Notes: generated by a model from the letters alone, not told the origin. Counted from the first letter of the stretch, positions 35,473-44,823 are shown. The stretch: 64,000 bases of DNA from Niveispirillum sp. SYP-B3756 (GCF_009495745.1 NZ_WIDQ01000003.1:372001-436000), one strand, 5' to 3'. A program made the numbers and translations.

Positions 35473-36714
35473 TTATATTGAGGAGTGTGCCAATTCCATT
35501 CTTTCAACTGAAGACAGGCGAACATTCACCTGTTTGCCAACCATAGAACGCAGGTCTTGGTCCTGAACAATAGAAGAGCCATTTACGGAAGGATCACCGA
35601 CCCGCCAATTTGCGCTGGCAGTGGCAATGTACCGATCAGCAAAGGCCTTTTGCCCATCGGTATCTAAACCTACCGATGCGGCAGCCTGCATGTAAGCGCG
35701 ATGCGTGAAAGTTCGTATTGTATCCCCCGGTCGCACCGTAAGCGACACAACCTCCACTACATTCAATGCAGTTCGATCTGGCACATCAAAGCCGACAGTA
35801 TTCAATCTCAAGGGATTCAGAAGCCGACCTTGCTGGATATTTTGCAAGACTGGTCGATAATCGTCTGGAAAAAAAACCTTATCGACAACCATGGCCCCGG
35901 CGATAGCTCCAACCAAGCCCACTGCAATGATCAACCATCCAGCAGGCGTCACTCCCAAAAGAATACCGGCTCCCAGCGTTAACGCACCAGCCGCAAGTTC
36001 GGCTCCGATTATTCCGCCAGCAATTCCGGCTCCACGCCGGACAGCGACATCCATGCGTCTTTCGGCAGGTGCTTGCCAGATATCGTATGCGGCTAACCCT
36101 AAACCCGCCACAAGAAGCACACCACCACCGCGGCGAAGGAATTTTTCACCCGTTTTTGCAGCTTCGTTTACAGCTGGATTTGACCTAGTAGATGAGTAAA
36201 CTATATTTCTATTTATTTTTAAATCATTGACGTTATTATTATTCATTTTTTCTTTTGTATATTTATAAATATTATTATATGTACGGCCACCCAAACCATA
36301 CTTCATCCAATCTCGTGCTTCGAAGCCAATACCAACAACGGGGGTTGGAATACGCCATATGCGTGCCGTTCTTGTGCGTTCACGGACGGCCCACTCTGCC
36401 AATCCACGAAGTTCATAGTCGGTCGGATTTGAGCCTAGCGCCTTAAGCTTTGCGCTGATCAGAAGTTCCTTTTGAATCAATTCTCTTTTATAGAAGTCGC
36501 GAATTTTAACGGAAAATTTACTATGAATTATTGCCGAAATATTTCCACTTCCGACAGAAGAAAGAAATTGAGTAACATCATCTCGCTCATATCCTGGAAG
36601 ATAAATTGGCGGATGTTCAATATCCTCACTCTCGTCGCCGACCGGAAATAGATTAAAATCAAGTATTTTTGACAAATCTTCGTCATTGTTCGGAAATGGC
36701 ATTTTTTTCCTCAT
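35473..36714 (-). CDS. Unknown protein with glycine-rich membrane segment, effector-like
   Basis: A 413-residue protein with no family I recognise. The first 180 residues are polar and charged, with a GLAEWAVRERTRTARIWRIP patch. Residues about 195-280 form a long Gly/Ala-rich hydrophobic block (GGGVLLVAGLGLAAYDIWQA, GAGIAGGIIGAELAAGA, AGWLIIAVGLVGAIAGAMVV), as in glycine-zipper membrane-inserting proteins. The C-terminal 130 residues are soluble (VSLTVRPGDTIRTFTHRAY). No signal peptide is visible. Codon use is more AT-rich than in neighbours. It overlaps the upstream gene by four bases. A membrane-acting toxin is one reading, but there is no direct proof. Confidence 0.6.
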   Translation of the reverse strand: MRKKMPFPNNDEDLSKILDFNLFPVGDESEDIEHPPIYLPGYERDDVTQFLSSVGSGNISAIIHSKFSVKIRDFYKRELIQKELLISAKLKALGSNPTDYELRGLAEWAVRERTRTARIWRIPTPVVGIGFEARDWMKYGLGGRTYNNIYKYTKEKMNNNNVNDLKINRNIVYSSTRSNPAVNEAAKTGEKFLRRGGGVLLVAGLGLAAYDIWQAPAERRMDVAVRRGAGIAGGIIGAELAAGALTLGAGILLGVTPAGWLIIAVGLVGAIAGAMVVDKVFFPDDYRPVLQNIQQGRLLNPLRLNTVGFDVPDRTALNVVEVVSLTVRPGDTIRTFTHRAYMQAAASVGLDTDGQKAFADRYIATASANWRVGDPSVNGSSIVQDQDLRSMVGKQVNVRLSSVERMELAHSSI

Positions 36715-37184
36715 TCGCTTGATGCGGGAAATTCATCAATTGAAGAAACATCCTCAACACACCCCCTTTTTTTCAAAAACAGCAGGTCTTTTACAGTAAT
36801 AATCTTAAATCCATCTTTTTTTGAATGAAAACGCAAAATACATGGCATTGAACTCAAATGAACAACATACTTTTTTTCTATTTTATCCAAGTTAGATCTT
36901 AACTTACTGTATCTAAAAACACACCCTACATTAGTACTATTTTCAGAAATAAGAATAAAATTTTCATGATAAGGCAAAATCCACCAAACATCATGAAAAA
37001 AATACAACTCTTCACCAATATTAATATATCCAAGAAACGGGAATTCAGAAATTTTTAAATTAAAAACACCGTTATTGGCGACTGTAATAACAATAGATTC
37101 TTCATCATCAAACGATGAAACATAAGTGACACCCTCTTTTTTGGCACGTATCTTTTTTAACAACCAATCGAATATCAAAATCAC
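36711..37184 (-). CDS. Unknown AT-rich partner gene, possible immunity protein
   Basis: A 157-residue protein of very AT-rich codon use (AAA, ATA and TTT dominate), unlike the chromosome. It looks soluble, with many aromatic and Lys residues (LGYINIGEELYFFHDVWWIL) and no signal peptide. No family is recognised. It lies directly upstream of the membrane-segment protein and the two overlap by four bases, so they are co-translated. Small AT-rich genes in this position often encode immunity proteins, but the order here (small gene first) and lack of homology make that inference only. Confidence 0.55.
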   Translation of the reverse strand: MILIFDWLLKKIRAKKEGVTYVSSFDDEESIVITVANNGVFNLKISEFPFLGYINIGEELYFFHDVWWILPYHENFILISENSTNVGCVFRYSKLRSNLDKIEKKYVVHLSSMPCILRFHSKKDGFKIITVKDLLFLKKRGCVEDVSSIDEFPASSE

Positions 37185-37310
37185 CTCCTATTATTTTTTA
37201 AATATACTAAAATATATCTTGCACAAAATAAAGCCTGCTAAAAGTATGTTTCTCCTCCCCGTTGGATTACCGCTTTCTATCCACCTTCACCCCACCTTGA
37301 CAAAAAAAGA

Positions 37311-37330
37311 GGGGGTGGCGCACCACCCCC
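37311..37330 (-). terminator. Terminator after the nag operon
   Basis: On the minus strand the stem GGGGGTGG/CCACCCCC is followed by CTCTTTTTTTG, a good U-run. It lies 71 bases after the nagE stop and should end the operon. Confidence 0.75.
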
Positions 37331-37365
37331 ACAAATTCCGTTGCATAGTGTTGCGTACGGTTAAC

Positions 37366-37389
37366 GGCGGCACCCGACCGGGTGCCGCC
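37366..37389 (-). terminator. Hairpin just past nagE
   Basis: A 10-bp perfect stem GGCGGCACCC/GGGTGCCGCC lies 12 bases after the nagE stop. It lacks a T run and may add stability to the transcript before the main terminator. Confidence 0.4.
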
Positions 37390-37400
37390 ATCCCTTACCC

Positions 37401-39110
37401 TCAAACCGCCTTCACTAACGCCGACACCGACCCCGGTGCCAGCAGCAGATGCAGCAGCCCGTCGGCCGGCGCTGCCATTTCCCGCACGCCCAGGCGGGTC
37501 AGGCTGGCCCGGTCGGCCTTGGCTGTATCGGCCAGTTCCAGCCGCAGGCGGCTGCCATGCTGGCTGACACGGCGGATATTGCCGGCCCCGCCCAGGGCCG
37601 CCAGCGCTGCATCGGTCAGGGTGATCCCCGCCGCCGCACTGGCCGTCACCGTTTCAGCCTTGCGCACCGGCTGGCTGCCGCCGCCCTGGGCCATGGCGTC
37701 GCGGATTTCCACCGCCACCTGATCGGCAATCGGCCCCAGCACCACCTGCAAGGCATTGGCCGAGGGGCGGATCACACCCCGTGCGCCCAGCCCCTTCAAC
37801 GATGCCTCATCCACCAGCCCCTGATCGGCCACGATCAGGCGCAGGCGGGTGGTGCAGGCGCCCACGCTGGTCAGGTTGGCGGCCCCGCCCAGGGCGCAGA
37901 CAAATGCCTCCCCCCGACCACCGGGCAGGCTGGCCGTGACGGTGGCGGGGCTGGCCGCCCCCTCTTCTTCCCGCCCCGGCGTCTTCAGGTCGAAGCGGCG
38001 GATGACGAAGGAGAAGACGCTGTAATAAATGGCAAAATAGGCCAGCCCCACCGGCAGCAGCATCAGCGGCTTGGTGGCCTTGCCGTAATTCAGCACATAG
38101 TCGAACAGACCGGCGGAGAAGCCGAAACCCAGCTTCACACCCAGCATGTCCATAAGCACCATCGCCCCACCGGTCAGGATGGCATGAACCGCATAAAGGG
38201 CGGGGGCCAGAAACATGAAGCTGAATTCAATCGGCTCCGTCACCCCGGTCAGGGCCGAGGTCAGGGCCAGACTGAACAGCATCCCGCCCACGGCTTTGCG
38301 CCGTTCCGGCTTGGCGGCGCGATACATGGCCAAGCACGCCGCCGGCAGGCCAAACATCATCACCGGGAAGAAACCGGCCATGAAGCCGCCGGCGGTGGGA
38401 TCGCCCGCGAAGAAGCGACGCAGATCGCCGGCGGTGCCGTTATAATCGCCCTGCACGAACCAGAAGACATTATTCAGGATATGGTGCAGGCCGGTGACCA
38501 GCAGCAGGCGGTTCAGCAGGCCAAAGATGAACAGGCCAAAACCGCCCGCCTCTGCGACGCCATGCGACAGCCCATCAACCCCCGCACTGATATGCGGGAA
38601 GCCCAGGCCGACAATGACGGCCAGCACCAGCCCCGCCGCCCCGGCCACGATGGGCACAAAGCGCCGCCCGCCGAAAAAGGCCAGATAATCCGGCAGGCTG
38701 ATGGTGGAGAAGCGGTTATAGAACAGGCCGCCAACAAGGCCGGAAATGATGCCGACCGGCACATCCAGCCGGGCCACCGCCTTGGCCTTCCAGGCGGCAA
38801 TGGCCAGATCGCCCGTCACCTCCGGCGGGATCGCCAGCAGGGATTTCCCGGCCTCTGTCGCCACCAGAAAGCAGACAATGCCGGAAAGGCTGGCCGCGCC
38901 ATTGCCATCACGGGCATAGCCGGTGGCGACACCAATGGCAAACAGCAGACCCAGATGGGAGAAAAGCGCATCGCCCGCCGCACTGAGGAAGGCGATATCC
39001 AGCAGATCGGGCTGGCCCAGGCGCAGCATCAGCCCCGCCACCGGCAGCACCGCGATGGGCAGCATCAGCGCGCGGCCAAGGGGCTGAAGTTTTTCCAGGA
39101 TCGACTTCAT
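37401..39110 (-). CDS. nagE: N-acetylglucosamine PTS permease, IIC with two IIB-like domains
   Basis: Inner-membrane PTS transporter that imports and phosphorylates GlcNAc, 569 residues from MKSILEKLQ. The IIC part begins LGRALMLPIAVLPVAGLMLR and includes TGLHHILNNVFWF and GVTEPIEFSFMFLAP. The first IIB domain has the phospho-Cys419 in SVGACTTRLRL. A second copy follows (LGGAGNIRRVSQHGSRLRL), where the Cys is replaced by His518, so it is probably inactive in transfer. It lacks its own IIA, which lies on the neighbouring fused protein. It overlaps nagF by four bases and is last in the operon. Confidence 0.92.
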   Translation of the reverse strand: MKSILEKLQPLGRALMLPIAVLPVAGLMLRLGQPDLLDIAFLSAAGDALFSHLGLLFAIGVATGYARDGNGAASLSGIVCFLVATEAGKSLLAIPPEVTGDLAIAAWKAKAVARLDVPVGIISGLVGGLFYNRFSTISLPDYLAFFGGRRFVPIVAGAAGLVLAVIVGLGFPHISAGVDGLSHGVAEAGGFGLFIFGLLNRLLLVTGLHHILNNVFWFVQGDYNGTAGDLRRFFAGDPTAGGFMAGFFPVMMFGLPAACLAMYRAAKPERRKAVGGMLFSLALTSALTGVTEPIEFSFMFLAPALYAVHAILTGGAMVLMDMLGVKLGFGFSAGLFDYVLNYGKATKPLMLLPVGLAYFAIYYSVFSFVIRRFDLKTPGREEEGAASPATVTASLPGGRGEAFVCALGGAANLTSVGACTTRLRLIVADQGLVDEASLKGLGARGVIRPSANALQVVLGPIADQVAVEIRDAMAQGGGSQPVRKAETVTASAAAGITLTDAALAALGGAGNIRRVSQHGSRLRLELADTAKADRASLTRLGVREMAAPADGLLHLLLAPGSVSALVKAV

Positions 39111-41680
39111 GCGCTGAACCCCCGCGCGAGTGTACGGACATCCGCCGCCGTGGCGCACTCCAGCGCCGCCGCAGCATGGGCACGGGCCTGTTCCAGCGTC
39201 AGCGCGGAGACCAGTGCCTTGATTTCAGGAACAATGGCCGGCGTGGCCGACAATTCCGCCACGCCCAACCCCACCAGAATAGGCACGGCCAGCGGGTCGG
39301 ATGCCAGGCTGCCGCACACGCCCGTCCATTTGCCATGGCGGGCCGCGCCCTGGCAGGTCTGCGCAATCAGGCGCAGCACCGAGGGATGCAGACCGTCGAT
39401 GGAACCGGCCACGGCGGCATTGCCGCGATCCATGGCGAGTGCGTACTGCGTCAGGTCATTGGTGCCAATGGACAGGAAATCGGCCTCCGCCGCCAGCAGA
39501 TCGGCTGTCACCGCCGCCGCCGGGGTTTCCACCATCACGCCCAGCTCCACCTTGTCGGTGATACCCATCTCCGTCCGCACGCGGTCCAGCACGGCGCGCA
39601 CGCGCCGCAGCTCATCCACCCCGGCGATCATCGGCACCATGATGCGGCACTGGCCCACCGGCTGCACCGACAGGATGGCGCGGATCTGATCCTCCAGCAT
39701 GGTCGGATAGGCGAAACCAACGCGGATGCCGCGCAGGCCCAGGGCCGGGTTCTCCTCCGCCGGGATCGGCAGATAGGGGGCCGGCTTGTCGCCACCAATA
39801 TCCAGCAGCCGAACGATCAACGGGCGGCCTTCCAGTGCGGTGGCGATGGATTGGTAATCGGCGGTCTGTTCGGCCACCGTCGGCGCCGTCGCCCGTTCCA
39901 GAAACAGGAACTCGGTTCGCAGCAACCCGCTGCCCTCGGCCCCATTGGCGACGGCCTGTTTGGCATCCGCTTCTGATCCCAGATTGGCAAATACCTCAAT
40001 GCGCACACCATCGGCGGTGTGGCAGGGCTTGCCCGCCGCCGCCTTGGCCGCCGCCCGCCGGGCGTTGAACACGGCCAGCCTGTCGCGCGCCGCCGCCAGC
40101 GTGGCGGTATCGGGGGCGACATGCAGGGTGCAGCCGGTGGCATCCAGAATCAGGTCGGTGCCATCCGCCACCTGATGCAGCGCCGGGCCGATGGCAACCA
40201 GCGCCGGCAGCCCCATGCTGGCGGCCAGAATGGCAACGTGGGAGGTGGGGCCACCCCGTTCCACCACGAAGCCGACAACATTTTCCTTATCCAGCGCCAT
40301 CAATTGCGAGGGCAACAGGTCTTCGGCCACCAGCACCGTACCGGGCGGGAAAGACAGCGGCTCATCCGCCACGCCTTCCAGCACGGCCAGCACCCGGCGT
40401 TCCAGATCCAGCATGTCATCGGCGCGTTCTGCCAGATGGGCATCGCCCGTGGCACGCAACGCCGCCGCCTGCGGCCGCACGGCGGCGCGCCAGGCATGGC
40501 CGGCGCTGGCACCATCACCGATGGACAGGCTGGCCGCTTCCAGCAAGCCATCATCATCCAGCATGGCGCGGTGCGCCTGGATGATGGATTTCTGCGGGCC
40601 GCTAGCGTGCGCTGCCTCAGCCTCCAGCCGGCGGCCCAGCTCGGCGCGGGCTGCTTCCAGCCGCGCCTGCTCCACCGCCGCCCCCTGACCGGTGGGGGCA
40701 ACCTGGATTTCCGGCAGCCGGAAGGCGCGCGCCTGCCCCACGGCCAAACCTGGGGACGCCGTGACACCTGCCAGCTTGCCATCCGCCGGCAATTCCGCCG
40801 TGCCCTGCGCCACCGGGGCCGCGACCGGGGCGACGGGCTGGGCCTTGGGTGCCGATGCCGGATCGGCCTTTTCCCCCATGCCGCTGTCGATCAGCGCCCC
40901 TAGGGTTGCCAATGCCTCGGCGGCATCGGCCCCTTGTGCGCTGATCGTCACCTCATCACCCAGGCGGATGCCCAAGGTCAGCAGCCCCACCGGGCTGCGG
41001 GCATTCATGGCCTTGCCGGCCTTGGCGATGGTGACGCTGGCGCTGAACCCGCTCAACGCTTCCTTGATGCGGGCGGCGGGCCTGGCATGAATGCCATGGG
41101 CCAGCGGCACCAGAAGGCGGCGTTCCAGCGTGGCGCCCGTGGCCGCCTCGGCCGGGGTGCCCGCCTCTGCCGCCTTGGCGGTCAGGGTGAAGATATAGTC
41201 ACCGGCCTTCACCGGGCCATTGTCGCGGGTGCGGGCCAGGGTGAAACGGTCGGTTTCCAGCAGCAGAACCGGCGTTACCACCGCCGGGGCCGCCTGCACA
41301 ATGGCGTCCAGATCGAAACGGATCAGCACATCGCCGCGCTTCACCCGGTCGCCCTGGCGGACGCAGGGGGTGAAGCCGCGACCGGCCAGGGCCACCGTAT
41401 CGATGCCGATATGCATCAGGATTTCCGCCCCATCCGCAATGCGGATGGTGACGGCGTGGCCGCTGGCATTCAGCGCGCTGACCTCCCCATCGCAGGGGGA
41501 AACCAGGCAATCGCCCGTCGGGTCGATGGCGACGCCGTCCCCCAGCATCCGGCTGGCGAAAACGGCGTCGGGCACTTCATCCAGAACGGTCAGCCAGCCC
41601 GTCAGGGGCGCGCCGATGGCGATGGACGCCCCGGCGATACCGTCGATCTTGTTGGTCGGTGGTGTCATGCTCAGGGCCAA
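39107..41680 (-). CDS. nagF: Fused PTS phosphotransferase IIA-HPr-EI
   Basis: Multiphosphoryl transfer protein of 857 residues, joining three PTS parts in one chain. Domain 1 is glucose-type IIA with His90 in LMHIGIDTVAL. Domain 2 is HPr, with His198 in HGIHARPAARI. Domain 3 is enzyme I, with phospho-His481 in RGGPTSHVAILAAS, followed by the PEP-binding RTEFLFLERATAP and GVCGSLASDP regions. It passes phosphate from PEP to NagE. The pairing with nagE is the nagEF arrangement of Pseudomonas. It starts 20 bases after nagA and overlaps nagE. Confidence 0.94.
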   Translation of the reverse strand: MALSMTPPTNKIDGIAGASIAIGAPLTGWLTVLDEVPDAVFASRMLGDGVAIDPTGDCLVSPCDGEVSALNASGHAVTIRIADGAEILMHIGIDTVALAGRGFTPCVRQGDRVKRGDVLIRFDLDAIVQAAPAVVTPVLLLETDRFTLARTRDNGPVKAGDYIFTLTAKAAEAGTPAEAATGATLERRLLVPLAHGIHARPAARIKEALSGFSASVTIAKAGKAMNARSPVGLLTLGIRLGDEVTISAQGADAAEALATLGALIDSGMGEKADPASAPKAQPVAPVAAPVAQGTAELPADGKLAGVTASPGLAVGQARAFRLPEIQVAPTGQGAAVEQARLEAARAELGRRLEAEAAHASGPQKSIIQAHRAMLDDDGLLEAASLSIGDGASAGHAWRAAVRPQAAALRATGDAHLAERADDMLDLERRVLAVLEGVADEPLSFPPGTVLVAEDLLPSQLMALDKENVVGFVVERGGPTSHVAILAASMGLPALVAIGPALHQVADGTDLILDATGCTLHVAPDTATLAAARDRLAVFNARRAAAKAAAGKPCHTADGVRIEVFANLGSEADAKQAVANGAEGSGLLRTEFLFLERATAPTVAEQTADYQSIATALEGRPLIVRLLDIGGDKPAPYLPIPAEENPALGLRGIRVGFAYPTMLEDQIRAILSVQPVGQCRIMVPMIAGVDELRRVRAVLDRVRTEMGITDKVELGVMVETPAAAVTADLLAAEADFLSIGTNDLTQYALAMDRGNAAVAGSIDGLHPSVLRLIAQTCQGAARHGKWTGVCGSLASDPLAVPILVGLGVAELSATPAIVPEIKALVSALTLEQARAHAAAALECATAADVRTLARGFSA

Positions 41681-41700
41681 GTCTCTATTTGAAGTTGGCG

Positions 41701-42834
41701 TCAGGCGATGCGGGTACCGGCGATCCAGGTTCCCGCGGGCTGAAGATCATGCGTCAACTGCACCCAATCAGCCACCAGCCCGTGGGCCAGCGCGCCCCGT
41801 TCCGCCGACAGACCCAGGAAGCCAGCCGGCCCGGCAGAAGCCATGACAGAGGCATCGGCATGGGACAGGCGCAGACGATTAACCGTATTGCGGAAGGCGG
41901 CGGCCATATCGATGGCGGAACCGGCCAGTGTGCCGTCCTCACCCACACAACGGCCATCGCGCACCAGAATGCGGCGGCCATGCAGGTCGAATTCCGTCAC
42001 ATCCACGCCAACGCAGGACATGGCATCCGTCACCAGCATGAAATGATCCAGCGCATGGGAGCGGATGGCGACGCGCAGCGCCGCATCATGCACATGGAAC
42101 CCGTCGACGATGATCCCGCAATAGATGCTTTGATCATCCAGGGCGGCACCCACCACGCCGGGGGCGCGGTGTTGCAACGGCGACATGGCGTTGAACAGGT
42201 GGGTCACAGCGGACATGCCCGCCTGGAAACCAGCCACCGCCGTATCATAGTCCGCATCGCTATGGCCGATGGACATGATCACGCCCAGCTTGTGCAGGTG
42301 GGCAATATCCTCCACCGTCGCCATTTCCGGCGCCAGGGTCAGCATCACCTTGCCACGGCGGGGCTTCTCGAACAGGGCCAACATCTCCGGGTCCAGCCGG
42401 CGGAACTTGGTCTGGTCGTGAATCCCCTTGCGGGCGACATTGATGATCGGCCCTTCGATATGCACGCCCAGACAGCCGGGCACCCCGGCTTCGATCGCCG
42501 CATCTGCCGCATCCAGCGCGCGGGCGATCACGGACGGCACATCGCTGATCAATGTCGGCAGGAAACCGGTGGTACCGAAACGCGTATGGGCGCGCCCGAT
42601 GGCAGCGATCCCCTCCATCGTCGGTTCATCATTGAACAGCACACCGCCGCCGCCATTGACCTGCGTATCGATGAAGCCGGGAACGATCCAGCCGCCTTGC
42701 AGATCTATGGCACCTTCGGTCGTGGTCAGCGGACGGATGGCGGCGATACGGCCGCCCTCCACCGCGATCTCGGCCCCATCCAATATACCGGCCGGCGTCA
42801 CCACCCGGCCATTGACGAAGCGAAACCCGGTCAT
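41701..42834 (-). CDS. nagA: N-acetylglucosamine-6-phosphate deacetylase
   Basis: Amidohydrolase of 377 residues converting GlcNAc-6-phosphate to GlcN-6-phosphate and acetate. Metal-binding and catalytic residues are visible: GFIDTQVNGGGGVLFND, Glu127 in LGVHIEGPIIN, His in MSIGHSDADYD and AVTHLFNAMSPLQHR, and the catalytic Asp in MLVTDAMSCVG. Its end is 20 bases from nagF and its start overlaps the SIS-type deaminase gene by four bases. It is the third gene of the operon. Confidence 0.95.
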   Translation of the reverse strand: MTGFRFVNGRVVTPAGILDGAEIAVEGGRIAAIRPLTTTEGAIDLQGGWIVPGFIDTQVNGGGGVLFNDEPTMEGIAAIGRAHTRFGTTGFLPTLISDVPSVIARALDAADAAIEAGVPGCLGVHIEGPIINVARKGIHDQTKFRRLDPEMLALFEKPRRGKVMLTLAPEMATVEDIAHLHKLGVIMSIGHSDADYDTAVAGFQAGMSAVTHLFNAMSPLQHRAPGVVGAALDDQSIYCGIIVDGFHVHDAALRVAIRSHALDHFMLVTDAMSCVGVDVTEFDLHGRRILVRDGRCVGEDGTLAGSAIDMAAAFRNTVNRLRLSHADASVMASAGPAGFLGLSAERGALAHGLVADWVQLTHDLQPAGTWIAGTRIA

Positions 42835-43913
42835 CGTGTTTCAGTCACCTTGCTAAGAAAGAGCGGGCGATCCGGATCATGGCCGCGTGCCACCGACAAG
42901 GCATTGGCCATATGATAGAAGCTCTGGATCATCAAAATCGGTTCAATGACCGGATGGGTCTGCAGGGCCGGCAGGGTGCTGGCACCATCGGCCTTGGCAT
43001 CGGCCAGACAGACGCGGGCGCCACGCTCAGCAAAGACCGCTGACGTATCCCGCACACCATCACCGGCCGTGTCCGACCCGGCAAAGGCCAGCACGGGGAA
43101 ACCATCGCGCACGATCGCCATCGGGCCGTGCTTCACCTCGGCGGCGCTGAAGGCCTCCGCGTGCAAACCACAGGTTTCCTTGAACTTCAGCGCTGCCTCC
43201 TGCGCGATCCCGAACGTATAGCCGCGACCGATGGTGAACAGGTTCCGGGCATCACGCAATGCCTCAACCGCAGCAGACCAATCCAGACCATTGGCCTTGG
43301 CCAGCAGATCGGGCAGGCCCTGCACAGCGGCGCGCAGCGCGTCATCATCCGCCCATTCGGCCACCAGGGCGGCAAGGCCGGCCAGGGAGACGATATAGGA
43401 CTTGGTGGCAGCAACCGACTTTTCCGGGCCGGCCTTCAAGGCGATATAGGTATCAGCCATGGCCGCCAGCGGAGAGGTTTCGTCATTGACGAAGGCCACC
43501 AGGCGGGCACCCGACTTCTTGTAGGCCTCTGCCGTGGCCAGCAGGTCTGGGCTGCGCCCGCTTTGCGAAATGGCAATGCAGAGCGCCCCGTTAGCAACAA
43601 CCGGGGCCGAAAAGACCGAGACCACCGAGGGGGCGGCAGAGGCCACCGGCACACCCAACAGGGTTTCAATTAGATATTTGCCATAGGTCGCGGCATGGTC
43701 GGACGAACCACGCGCACAGGTCGCCACCAGCGACGGCGGCGTCGCCCGCAGCGCAGCACCCAATTCACGCAGCGTGTCGATATTGGCATCCAGCAGACGG
43801 CGCACGGCAGCCGCCCCTTCGGCGGCCTCGCTCCCCATCAGGGTCGCCGCAGCACCCGTGGCCTTATGATTTTCGTCAGCGATCACCTTCGCCCCCACCT
43901 GTTCCGTAACCAA
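42831..43913 (-). CDS. SIS-domain glucosamine-6-phosphate deaminase (NagB-II type)
   Basis: Two SIS domains in about 360 residues, like the isomerase half of GlmS. The first has CARGSSDHAATYGKYLIE and AISQSGRSPDLLATAEAY; the second has FTIGRGYTFGIAQEAALKFK and AEAFSAAEVKHGPMAI. In nag operons lacking classic NagB this protein makes fructose-6-phosphate and ammonia from GlcN-6-phosphate. The start is uncertain: the longest frame opens with TTG at 43913 and no good ribosome-binding site, with GTG or the ATG at 43838 as alternatives. It overlaps nagA and ends the pathway. Confidence 0.9.
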   Translation of the reverse strand: MVTEQVGAKVIADENHKATGAAATLMGSEAAEGAAAVRRLLDANIDTLRELGAALRATPPSLVATCARGSSDHAATYGKYLIETLLGVPVASAAPSVVSVFSAPVVANGALCIAISQSGRSPDLLATAEAYKKSGARLVAFVNDETSPLAAMADTYIALKAGPEKSVAATKSYIVSLAGLAALVAEWADDDALRAAVQGLPDLLAKANGLDWSAAVEALRDARNLFTIGRGYTFGIAQEAALKFKETCGLHAEAFSAAEVKHGPMAIVRDGFPVLAFAGSDTAGDGVRDTSAVFAERGARVCLADAKADGASTLPALQTHPVIEPILMIQSFYHMANALSVARGHDPDRPLFLSKVTETR

Positions 43914-43957
43914 TCCCTCAAGGATAAGTCACATATTGGTATTGTACAAGGTTCTAT

Positions 43958-44698
43958 TCAGGATCTATCTGCCATCACCAACGCCCGCAGGGCGGCCACC
44001 TTGTCTGCCTGGGTGCGCAGACGCGGGCCCGCCTGGAAACCGAAACGCTTTTCCTGCTCACCCGGTGCCCCCAGCGGGGCGCGGCAGGAGGCATGAATCT
44101 CCCGCACCCCGGTCGCCAGGATGGTGGAGACATTGCCGGCATCGATCCCGCCGCCGGGCAAAATGATAATGCGGCCCGCCGCCTGGCTGACGAGCGCGGC
44201 CAGTGTGGCAGCCCCATCCACGGCGCGCGGTTGACCGCCCGACGTCAGGATGCGGTCAAAGCCCAGCGCAATTGCCACCTCCAGCGCTGCCCCGTGATCG
44301 GGGCAGAGATCGAAGGCGCGGTGCAGGGTCAACAGCAGCGGACGCCCCCGTTTCTCCCCTTCCGCCCGGGCATGGGCCACCCATTGCGCCAGCAAATTGG
44401 TATCAAGATGGTTATGCTGATCATTGGCCCCGATGACCACGCCGGCCAGTCCGGCCTGGGCAGCATCGCTGATATCTTCCGCCACCAGCGCCGCCTCACG
44501 CGCATCATAGCGGAAATCGCCTTCGCGCGGCCGGGCCAGCAGCAGGGCAGGCACCGGGCAGGCTGCCGCCGCGCGGATCAGGGCTGGCGACGGGGTCAGC
44601 CCGCCCAGCGACAAGCCGGCGCACAATTCCATACGATCGGCACCACCGGCTGCGGCGGCATCAATGCCGGCCACTTCCTCTACGCATACTTCAAGCAT
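43958..44698 (-). CDS. CutC-family TIM-barrel protein
   Basis: Protein of 246 residues from MLEVCVEEVAGIDAAAAGGA. AGGADRMELCAGLSLGGLTP, the MRPR-like LLARPREGDFRYDA, LTLHRAFDLCPD and GIDAGNVSTIL form the CutC family pattern. The family was named for copper tolerance in Escherichia coli, but that role is disputed and the fold is a TIM barrel. Here it leads the GlcNAc operon, so a sugar-linked role is more likely; no direct evidence shows it. The longer upstream frame (to 44911) overlaps the divergent promoter and is rejected. Confidence 0.88.
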   Translation of the reverse strand: MLEVCVEEVAGIDAAAAGGADRMELCAGLSLGGLTPSPALIRAAAACPVPALLLARPREGDFRYDAREAALVAEDISDAAQAGLAGVVIGANDQHNHLDTNLLAQWVAHARAEGEKRGRPLLLTLHRAFDLCPDHGAALEVAIALGFDRILTSGGQPRAVDGAATLAALVSQAAGRIIILPGGGIDAGNVSTILATGVREIHASCRAPLGAPGEQEKRFGFQAGPRLRTQADKVAALRALVMADRS

Positions 44699-44823
44699 GA
44701 GGCCCCTGACTGATCTGATTTTCCCCGGCGCAGCACCCTGTGATTCAGCGGCCCACGCAATCCCGTTACATAAAACAACACAAAACCAAAATAATTCCAA
44801 TACAGGCCTTATAGGCTTCCTTC

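Noticed and set aside
37449-39689. Open frame of over 700 codons on the plus strand antisense to nagE and nagF
   Set aside because: The translation is low-complexity Gln/His/Gly-rich and no family is seen; the minus strand carries clear PTS motifs.
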